Shown here: positions 1-4,561 of the stretch, in pieces | How positions within the stretch are numbered: position 1 is the first letter of the stretch | How the letters are laid out: each line of letters begins with the position of its first letter | Source of the DNA: Candidatus Latescibacterota bacterium | GTDB taxonomy: Bacteria > Krumholzibacteriota > Krumholzibacteriia > Krumholzibacteriales > WJIX01 | DNA: 5,386 bases | Assembly: GCA_030621255.1 (NCBI GenBank) | Contig: JAUXHZ010000097.1 | Coordinates: 1 to 5,386, forward strand | Reading direction: 5' to 3' | The notes under the pieces: generated by a model | The model's input: only the letters and a program-made list of their open reading frames with translations | Databases searched by the model: none | What the model was told of the DNA's origin: nothing | Position numbers and translations under genes: made by a program

Positions 1-101
1 CCCAGCGAGTTGATCTCATTTGTGGGAATCCCTACACCATCGTCACCGATACGGATTACAAAATACCCATCGATATCTTGTTCTTGGTTTTTAACCTGCC
101 T
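1..101 (-). pseudogene. Fragment of a histidine-kinase-type (GHKL) ATPase domain, running off the left edge
   Basis: Reading leftward from base 101, the minus strand encodes about 33 residues including YFVIRIGDDGVGIP and then NEINSLG at the window edge. A hydrophobic strand followed by DDGVGIP is the G1 box (DxGxG) of the GHKL ATP-binding domain. A following SLG is what HisKA_2/HWE-type sensor kinases show just before their LQLV helix. The conserved N box, which must lie upstream, is absent: the preceding sequence is beta-helix-like and in another frame. This frame is closed by a TGA at 102-104 and has no ATG, GTG or TTG after it, so it cannot be a gene start. It is either the 3' half of a kinase gene joined to foreign sequence by deletion or recombination, or a frameshifted fusion. 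Assignment to GHKL is fairly secure from the motif; the exact kinase subfamily is inference. Confidence 0.55.
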
Positions 102-566
102 TCAATCGAGCCTGTCGAATCTAGAATACAGACCTTGCAGCGCTTCTGTATGGTCCTTGCCTTGATCTTTCCGGAGATAAAGAGTGTTTCGGCATTTATG
201 TAAACCTCTCCATTTGGCGCTTCAACACTTCCGTCTTTTCCGATCTTAACATCTCCGGCTGTTCTTCTCCGGCCTGGATTTATATATACGTTTCCATTTC
301 TCGATTTAATAGTCCCATTTACAATCGTTTCCTTGCCTGCGCCTGATTGTACCTTTACGTTTTTCTCAGCTTCGATGGAACCGCCACTATTCACAACGAC
401 CGAACCATTCGTAGATTCGACCTGGACGGTCTTTTTCTTGGAATTTACCTTACCGCCGTTATTGACGTTGACATTGCCATTTGCCTTAATATTCAATCGC
501 CCTTTGTCACCTTCGACTGTTCCGCTGACATTAACGTTTCCGCCGGAAAATACTTTTAAATCGCAT
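56..566 (-). pseudogene. Start-less beta-helix-like repeat protein, probably broken
   Basis: The minus-strand frame ending in TAA at 56-58 encodes about 160 residues of short alternating strands and turns rich in G, N, V and K, for example GNVNVSGTVEG, GNVNVNNGGKVNS, GSVVVNSGGSIEA and GNVYINPG. This spacing is typical of right-handed parallel beta-helix or filamentous-haemagglutinin-like surface proteins; I cannot name a family. The compositional pattern suggests it was once coding. The frame stays open upstream to an ATG at 769, but that would overlap the divergent acyltransferase gene by 129 bases and the added residues do not look protein-like. The nearest in-frame alternative is a TTG at 494-496, inside the repeats. 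An ATG at 564-566 begins MRFKSIF one frame off and stops at 531. Removing one T from the run near 545 would join it to the repeats. No ribosome site or signal peptide is visible, so I treat it as decayed or mis-sequenced. Confidence 0.4.
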
Positions 567-640
567 AAAAATAGGATAAGATATGATGCTGGTATGGGGA
601 GTTTGAATAATGAACTTAATTTTAAAGGGAAATCATCTCT

Positions 641-1735
641 ATGAACGGAACTGCCCGCATAACCGCTATTGACGCGATGAGGGGGATGGCTGTCGCGGGG
701 ATGATCCTGGTTAATACACCGGGAAGCTGGTTGTATATCTATTCTCCCTTGCGGCACGCAGAATGGCATGGGTTCCGCCTCGCCGATTTTGTCTTCCCGT
801 TTTTTCTTTTTATCACAGGCGTTTCGACCTGGTTTTCATTCAGTCGCTATGATCGCAGATTCTCGCCCCTTCTGGCCCGGAAGATTCTGATAAGGGTTCT
901 TGTGATCTTCGCGGCCGGCATTTTTCTCAACGCATTCCCTTTCAGGGAAAGTCTTTCTTCTCTTAGAGTTATGGGTGTTCTTCAAAGGATCGCACTTGCC
1001 TGGGGAATTGCCGCTTTTATCTCTTTGTTCCTGGGTCGGCGGCAATTGCTGATTACGGCGGCGGTAATTCTGGCAGGGTACTGGCTTGTTCTTTCACTCC
1101 TGGGGGATTTTTCACTGGAAAACAATCTTGTCCGATCTCTTGATCTGAAACTGCTCGGAGAGAATCATCTATGGGGCGGCCGCGGAATTCCTTTTGATCC
1201 GGAGGGGTTGCTCAGCACCTTCCCGGCCGTGGTTACGGTGTTATCCGGTTATCTGGCGGGCGGCGTAATAGGCGCCGATTACACAGGGAAGTTGCGAAAA
1301 TTGTTTGCCGCCGGGGTTTTAGCAGCAGCCGCCGGGCTTCTATGGGGAACTATTTTCCCGATTAATAAATCACTCTGGACAGGTTCGTACGTACTGCTGA
1401 CATCCGGCGCCGCCTTATCGTTCCTGGCTGTTTTTTTCTGGTTAATAGAAGTGAAAGGCTGGAAAAGAGCAGTATTCCCTCTGACGGTTTTCGGCAGAAA
1501 CCCCCTCTTTCTCTTTATTCTCTCCTCGCTATGGGTAAAAACAACCGTTTACGTTATAAGGTTTAGTGACGCGGACGGTTCCAGGCTGACAGCTTATAGG
1601 TGGTTCTACGAAAAACTGCTCGTACCGGCAGCGGGAAGGATGTTCGGATCCCTTCTTTTCGCTCTTCTTCATATCGCGTTATTCTGGCTGCTGCTTTTTT
1701 TGATGTATAGGAAAAAGATATTTATCAAAATTTAA
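641..1735 (+). CDS. HGSNAT/COG4299-family membrane acyltransferase (DUF5009-like)
   Basis: A 364-residue multi-pass inner-membrane protein of the family that includes human heparan-alpha-glucosaminide N-acetyltransferase and bacterial COG4299/NagX-like proteins. Human HGSNAT passes an acetyl group from cytosolic acetyl-CoA to glucosamine across the membrane. Family landmarks appear in order: DAMRGMAVAGMILVN (11-25), RHAEWHG (38-44) followed by LADFVFPFFLFITGVS (47-62), LRVMGVLQRIAL (108-119), GENHLWGG (173-180), FDPEGLLSTFPAV (185-197), and FPINKSLWTGSYVL (239-252). His39 in RHAEWHG lines up with HGSNAT His269 (KHASWNG), the proposed active-site residue, and Asn25 with Asn258. I see about ten hydrophobic helices. 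The start is ATG 641 behind AAAGGGA at 624-630, a slightly long spacing of 10. Length is normal for bacterial members. The bacterial substrate is unknown; amino-sugar or cell-wall glycan acetylation is inference. The barrel-protein gene follows after 51 bases with no terminator between, so co-transcription is plausible. Confidence 0.9.
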   Translation: MNGTARITAIDAMRGMAVAGMILVNTPGSWLYIYSPLRHAEWHGFRLADFVFPFFLFITGVSTWFSFSRYDRRFSPLLARKILIRVLVIFAAGIFLNAFPFRESLSSLRVMGVLQRIALAWGIAAFISLFLGRRQLLITAAVILAGYWLVLSLLGDFSLENNLVRSLDLKLLGENHLWGGRGIPFDPEGLLSTFPAVVTVLSGYLAGGVIGADYTGKLRKLFAAGVLAAAAGLLWGTIFPINKSLWTGSYVLLTSGAALSFLAVFFWLIEVKGWKRAVFPLTVFGRNPLFLFILSSLWVKTTVYVIRFSDADGSRLTAYRWFYEKLLVPAAGRMFGSLLFALLHIALFWLLLFLMYRKKIFIKI

Positions 1736-1786
1736 ATTTGCCGAATTATTATTTAATTGTTGATCGACAAAAAAGATAATTTTTAT

Positions 1787-2305
1787 ATGAACAAAAACAA
1801 TTGGTATAAACCTGTTTATCTTTTGATGATATTCTTTTTGATTGTTTTCGTTTTTGCCGGGCCTCTTGCCGCGTCGAGCAGTAACAGCGGAAGGGTTCCT
1901 GTCAATGCCGCCGGTATTGCGGTGGGCGTGCCGCAAACAACAGCTGTCTCGTATGAAAGAACTTTGAATTCGAAAATGTCTCTAAAGCTTCACGCAGGAT
2001 ATTTAGTTTTTCTCAGTTCGGGGGGAGGGCGCGTTCTCTGGAACTTCCGTAATGAGAATGTAGTCAGACCGTACCTGTTTGGCGGAATTACTCATATTTT
2101 TGCCGTCGCTGAAGGTTATGGAGATCCAGAGGGCGGGACAAATTACCTCTGGGCCGGATCGGGGCTGAAATTTGTCAGAAAGCGCTGGGTTATTTTCGCG
2201 GAAGGATGCCTCTTGCTGGGCGGCGACGACGAAAAGGGGCTTGGAGCGGATTGGCATTTTCCTTTTAATCCGGCTATTTCAGGCGGCATTATGCTCAGAT
2301 TTTGA
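1787..2305 (+). CDS. Small outer-membrane beta-barrel-like protein, function unknown
   Basis: This encodes a 172-residue exported protein that I cannot assign to a named family. Residues 1-8 are polar and positively charged, residues 9-28 are strongly hydrophobic (PVYLLMIFFLIVFVFAGPLA), and AAS near 28-30 is a plausible signal-peptidase I site. The mature part alternates short strands with turns: AAGIAVGVPQTTAVSYER, MSLKLHAGYLVFL, VRPYLFGGITHIFAV, NYLWAGSGLKFV, RWVIFAEGCLLLGG. It ends in SGGIMLRF. A terminal Phe preceded by alternating hydrophobic residues is the BAM-recognised signal of outer-membrane barrels, and the size suits an eight-strand barrel. I chose ATG 1787 over an upstream in-frame TTG at 1757 because it puts the charged residues directly before the hydrophobic stretch. 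No good Shine-Dalgarno is visible; a GATAAT box at 1775-1780 sits just before the ATG. It lies 51 bases after the acyltransferase gene. A functional link to that gene is not shown. Confidence 0.75.
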   Translation: MNKNNWYKPVYLLMIFFLIVFVFAGPLAASSSNSGRVPVNAAGIAVGVPQTTAVSYERTLNSKMSLKLHAGYLVFLSSGGGRVLWNFRNENVVRPYLFGGITHIFAVAEGYGDPEGGTNYLWAGSGLKFVRKRWVIFAEGCLLLGGDDEKGLGADWHFPFNPAISGGIMLRF

Positions 2306-2315
2306 GGATATATGT

Positions 2316-2338
2316 TTCCGGCAAAAGCAATGCCGGAA
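2316..2338 (+). repeat. Hairpin just after the barrel-protein gene
   Basis: A perfect 8-base inverted repeat, TTCCGGCA (2316-2323) and TGCCGGAA (2331-2338), with a 7-base A-rich loop, begins 11 bases after the stop codon at 2303-2305. It is stable and G+C rich, but no run of T follows on either strand. It is therefore not a textbook intrinsic terminator. It may protect the 3' end of the mRNA or assist Rho-type termination of the plus-strand genes. The hairpin itself is certain; its role is inferred. Confidence 0.5.
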
Positions 2339-2367
2339 GGATGAGTTTACGCGATCATAAACAGGGT

Positions 2368-2393
2368 AAAAAAAGGGGGCTTTCCAGCCCCCT
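2368..2393 (-). terminator. Intrinsic terminator of the OFA transporter gene
   Basis: AGGGGGCT (2374-2381) and AGCCCCCT (2386-2393) form a perfect 8-base-pair stem with a 4-base loop. Read on the minus strand, the stem is followed directly by a run of seven T (complement of A at 2368-2374, the first of which overlaps the stem). It starts 27 bases after the transporter stop codon at 2421-2423. On the plus strand only a distant T run (2411-2416) follows, so any plus-strand termination would be weak. Confidence 0.9.
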
Positions 2394-2420
2394 GAGATTC
2401 TTAATGACACTTTTTTCTCT

Positions 2421-3731
2421 TTAAGCGCCAAGCTTCTTCGGAGCCTTAAGAAATAGCGCTATTATAGCGGCGATTATACATGAAATGCCGGCTATGATAA
2501 AAGGCGTACCCCATGCACCGACACCTCCGCTCTGAGCGGCGTCCTTGAAGTAACCCGCTATCTGAGGCCCGGCTATGCCGGCGACACCATAGGCGAGGAA
2601 GACCCAGCCATAGTTGGTGCCCACGTTCTTGTTACCGAAAAAGTCAGCCGTCGCCGCGGGGAAGAGGGCGAAGTTACCGCCGAAATTAAATCCGATTATA
2701 CAGGCTCCGATAATAAGCCCTGCTTTTGATCCGCCCATCTTGAGAAAGAAGAGCATAATGATACCCTGGAAGAGGCACATCAGGAAGAGCGCTATCTTGC
2801 GACCGATCTTGTCAGATACGGTACCCCAGACTATCCTTCCAAGGCCGTTCAGGATCGCGTACCAGGCCATCGCTGTGCCCGCGATCATGCCGGCTGTTTT
2901 AGCGTCGGCGGCCGCGCCGCTGTTCTGGAGGGCGTCAATACCAAAAAGCCTGATACAGTAAATAACCATAAGGCCGGCCAGCCCTGATCCGATAAACATC
3001 AGCCAGATAAAAAAGAACTGCGGTGTTTTCAGCATCTCACTGCTCGTAAGCTCCACGCTGCCCGTTGCTCCTGCCGAGCTGGAAAGCTCCGGCGGTTCCC
3101 ACCCTTTCGGTTTGTACCCTTCAGGGGGATTTTTCATAACCAGGCTTCCCAGAAAAACAAGCACGAAAAAGACAACGCCGTAAATCAGGAAGACACTCTG
3201 TACACCGGGCAATCCGAAGAGGGTTACAGTATTGAGCAACCCGCCGAACCAGCTTCCCGCCAGCTTTACCCAGAGGGTGGCGCCGAATCCAAACCCGGCC
3301 ACGGCTAGTCCTGAGATCATCCCCTTTTTATCCGGGAACCATTTGACACCGACAGCTATCGGAACTACATAGGCGAGCCCTATCCCGGCGCCCCCGATTA
3401 TTCCGATAAAGATAAGCTGCGTAGCGAAATTGCTGCCGAAGAATCCTCCAAGGATATAGCCAAGTCCGAGAACAGCGCCTCCTGCCATCGCGATCGGCTT
3501 AGGGCCCAGTTTCGCTTGAAGTCTGCCGGCGAGAACCATTACCACCGCAAAGGTCGCCAGGCCGGCTGAAAAGACCCAGGCGGCTTCTTTGGCGCTGAAT
3601 CCGTAAATACCGTCGGCAGCGGTAAGCTGTTTGGTAAATACGCTCCAGGCGTAGATCGCGCCCAGGCAGAGCTGGATCAGAATTGCACCTACTACAACAA
3701 TCCAGCGGTTTATGACCTTCTGATCATTCAT
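2421..3731 (-). CDS. OFA-family MFS transporter (monocarboxylate/dicarboxylate type)
   Basis: A 436-residue, 12-helix inner-membrane carrier of the major facilitator superfamily, oxalate/formate antiporter (OFA) family, which also contains lactate and other small organic anion carriers. Family marks: LGAIYAWSVFTKQL in helix 1 (23-36), the loop 2-3 motif GRLQAKLGPKP (69-79), KWFPDKKGMISGLAVAGFGFGA (130-151) between helices 4 and 5, NPPEGYKPKGW (201-211) in the central loop, NGLGRIVWGTVSDKIGRK (295-312), and GTNYGWVFLAYGVAGIAGP (371-389) in helix 11. Arg299 in NGLGR appears to match OxlT Arg272. The position matching OxlT Lys355, the second oxalate-binding residue, is Tyr381, so oxalate exchange is doubtful and a monocarboxylate is more likely (inference). 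The start is ATG 3729-3731, with GGAGGT at 3737-3742 five bases away. It has its own promoter and an intrinsic terminator and is probably monocistronic. The exact substrate cannot be read from sequence. Confidence 0.92.
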   Translation of the reverse strand: MNDQKVINRWIVVVGAILIQLCLGAIYAWSVFTKQLTAADGIYGFSAKEAAWVFSAGLATFAVVMVLAGRLQAKLGPKPIAMAGGAVLGLGYILGGFFGSNFATQLIFIGIIGGAGIGLAYVVPIAVGVKWFPDKKGMISGLAVAGFGFGATLWVKLAGSWFGGLLNTVTLFGLPGVQSVFLIYGVVFFVLVFLGSLVMKNPPEGYKPKGWEPPELSSSAGATGSVELTSSEMLKTPQFFFIWLMFIGSGLAGLMVIYCIRLFGIDALQNSGAAADAKTAGMIAGTAMAWYAILNGLGRIVWGTVSDKIGRKIALFLMCLFQGIIMLFFLKMGGSKAGLIIGACIIGFNFGGNFALFPAATADFFGNKNVGTNYGWVFLAYGVAGIAGPQIAGYFKDAAQSGGVGAWGTPFIIAGISCIIAAIIALFLKAPKKLGA

Positions 3732-3766
3732 ATCTTACCTCCCGTCATGTTTAAATCAGTCTTTTA

Positions 3767-3793
3767 ATTATCATTACTGCTTTCAAATGTCAA
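3767..3793 (-). promoter_or_regulatory. Sigma70-like promoter for the OFA transporter
   Basis: On the minus strand a perfect TTGACA (-35, at 3788-3793) is followed after 15 bases by GATAAT (-10, at 3767-3772), which matches TATAAT at five of six positions. The spacing is two short of ideal. It would give a leader of about 30 bases before the ATG at 3731, containing the strong Shine-Dalgarno. The rest of the gap up to the toxin gene (3794-3924) holds no further element I can support. Confidence 0.5.
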
Positions 3794-3924
3794 CCTGAAA
3801 TTCACATTCAATTTTTACGTTGTTCCGTTAATGCTATGGGAACCAGGATTTTTACCTGACGACGGAAAACGGGCTGATATAGGATGCTTTATTACATGCC
3901 GGCGTCATAACTTGTATTCATTTA

Positions 3925-4263
3925 TTACAAAGAAAGCACTAAACGCAATCCATCATCAAGAGCCGGAAGTTTCTTTGAAGAAAGTTTTCCAACTCTTTCG
4001 CTGAGAAAAGATTTATCAAGCGTAATAATCTGAGATAGATTAATAACAGAATCCTTTGGAAGTTTACTAATATTACGAGGTAAAATAATGTTTCCCGGAG
4101 CCTCTGCCAAACGCATATTAGAAGTAATAACAGATACAATTACTGTTCTGATACTGCTTCGATTAAATGAATCTGTTTGCACTATTAATACAGGGCGGCG
4201 GTACCCGGGCTCAGATCCCCTTGGTACTGGCAAATTAGCCCACCAGATCTCCCCTCTCCGCAC
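3925..4263 (-). CDS. mazF: MazF/PemK-family endoribonuclease toxin
   Basis: The toxin half of a type II toxin-antitoxin pair. MazF-family proteins are small cytoplasmic ribonucleases that cut mRNA at short sequence motifs. From the GTG at 4261-4263 it has 112 residues, a normal length. The family core is complete: RRGEIWWANLP at the N terminus, GSEPGYRRPVLIVQTDSFN, VIVSVITSN, then SVINLSQIITLDKSFLSERVGKL. The Arg of YRRPVLIVQ and the Thr of VITSN correspond to the catalytic Arg25/Thr48 pair of Bacillus subtilis MazF, so it is probably active. A TTG six bases upstream (4267-4269) is in frame, but GGGAGG at 4271-4276 lies one base from it and seven from the GTG, so I prefer GTG. Its first base is the last base of the antitoxin TAG (TAGTG), which implies translational coupling. 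G+C is low: 85 of 240 bases at 3961-4200 (35%), against 106 of 180 (59%) in three sampled lines of the transporter gene. This suggests transfer. Confidence 0.92.
   Translation of the reverse strand: MRRGEIWWANLPVPRGSEPGYRRPVLIVQTDSFNRSSIRTVIVSVITSNMRLAEAPGNIILPRNISKLPKDSVINLSQIITLDKSFLSERVGKLSSKKLPALDDGLRLVLSL
3932..3940. repeat. Left arm of a 9-base inverted repeat framing the toxin-antitoxin module
   Basis: GAAAGCACT here is the exact reverse complement of AGTGCTTTC at 4542-4550. The left arm lies in the last codons of the toxin gene; the right arm starts at the edge of the module's -35 box. Together they enclose almost the whole cassette. The match may be chance. Confidence 0.25.
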
Positions 4264-4276
4264 TACCAATCCTCCC
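4261..4276 (-). promoter_or_regulatory. Toxin ribosome-binding site and TAGTG coupling junction
   Basis: GGGAGG at 4271-4276, inside the last codons of the antitoxin gene, lies seven bases before the toxin GTG at 4261-4263. The antitoxin stop TAG (4263-4265) shares its G with that GTG. This decides the toxin start and makes toxin translation likely to depend on ribosomes finishing the antitoxin. Confidence 0.7.
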
Positions 4277-4505
4277 TGGCGATAGATGCCCCCTGAAGGT
4301 TACTGATAATTGGATCAAGCTCAGATTTCTCTCCACCTGTTTCATATATTTTATCTAGAGCTTCTGTCACCCCCTCTTGTTTGTTATCCCGCAGAAAAGT
4401 TCTAACAGCTCGCTGGAAAAGCTCGCTTCGAGAGATTCCCAGTCTTTTGGCAAAACGGTCGGCTGCTTGAAAGAGAGAGTTCGGTATTGATATGGCTGTT
4501 TTCAT
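4263..4505 (-). CDS. Ribbon-helix-helix antitoxin of the MazF-type module
   Basis: This encodes an 80-residue DNA-binding antitoxin. Residues 2-7 (KTAISI) form the expected DNA-contacting strand. Residues 9-21 (NSLFQAADRFAKR) and 25-38 (SRSELFQRAVRTFL) form the two helices of the ribbon-helix-helix fold, with the G-I-S turn between them. Such proteins dimerise, bind operator palindromes and repress their own operon. Residues 40-80 (rich in E, D and K, ending AREDW) are the flexible part expected to wrap and block the toxin. RHH antitoxins paired with MazF are known, for example in Bacillus and mycobacteria, whereas E. coli MazE has an AbrB fold. ATG 4503-4505 is preceded by no Shine-Dalgarno; the predicted transcript starts only two to four bases upstream, so it may be translated as a near-leaderless message. 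It lies first in the operon and overlaps the toxin gene by one base, the usual antitoxin-first order. Confidence 0.88.
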   Translation of the reverse strand: MKTAISIPNSLFQAADRFAKRLGISRSELFQRAVRTFLRDNKQEGVTEALDKIYETGGEKSELDPIISNLQGASIAREDW

Positions 4506-4514
4506 CGTAATATA

Positions 4515-4534
4515 AGTATAACAAATGTTATACT
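4515..4534. promoter_or_regulatory. Palindromic operator of the toxin-antitoxin operon
   Basis: AGTATAACA (4515-4523) and TGTTATACT (4526-4534) are perfect 9-base inverted arms separated by two bases. The palindrome contains the whole -10 box and most of the spacer of the promoter, so a bound RHH antitoxin would block RNA polymerase directly. The palindrome is seen; the binding protein is inferred from position and family. Confidence 0.75.
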
Positions 4535-4542
4535 ATTGTCAA
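4515..4542 (-). promoter_or_regulatory. Promoter of the toxin-antitoxin operon
   Basis: On the minus strand a perfect TTGACA (4537-4542) and TATACT (4515-4520, five of six matches to TATAAT) are separated by 16 bases. Transcription would begin near 4507-4509, against an antitoxin ATG at 4505. The -35 box lies 20 bases after the stop codon of the upstream surface-protein gene, so the module has its own promoter rather than relying on that gene. Confidence 0.75.
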
Positions 4543-4550
4543 GTGCTTTC
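4542..4550. repeat. Right arm of a 9-base inverted repeat framing the toxin-antitoxin module
   Basis: AGTGCTTTC here is the exact reverse complement of 3932-3940. It lies between the stop codon of the surface-protein gene and the toxin-antitoxin -35 box, so it could mark the edge of an inserted segment. No transposase or target duplication supports this, and chance remains possible. Confidence 0.25.
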
Positions 4551-4561
4551 ACGAATTGAAA

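Noticed and set aside
333..644. Plus-strand frames at 333-644 and 347-559
   Set aside because: They are antisense to the beta-helix repeats; their low-complexity T/P/F composition is what the complement of G/N/V-rich codons gives.
567..769. Extension of the beta-helix frame to an ATG at 769
   Set aside because: It would lie antisense over the first 129 bases of a well-supported acyltransferase gene, and the added residues (rich in P, H, R and S) have neither a signal peptide nor the repeat pattern.
1757..1786. TTG start for the barrel protein, giving ten extra residues
   Set aside because: The ATG at 1787 gives a standard signal peptide; the TTG adds acidic and polar residues ahead of it and has no ribosome site.
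2614..2961. 115-residue plus-strand frame inside the transporter gene
   Set aside because: It is a shadow of the G+C-rich transporter codons with no motif of its own.
3839..3925. Intrinsic terminator after the toxin gene
   Set aside because: I looked for a stem with a T run on the minus strand and found only four-base pairings (CAGG/CCTG near 3844-3856), too weak to call.
3888..3929. Direct repeat TTTATTACA (3888-3896 and 3921-3929)
   Set aside because: Nine A+T-rich bases in an A+T-rich gap, only two copies, not flanking any unit; likely chance.
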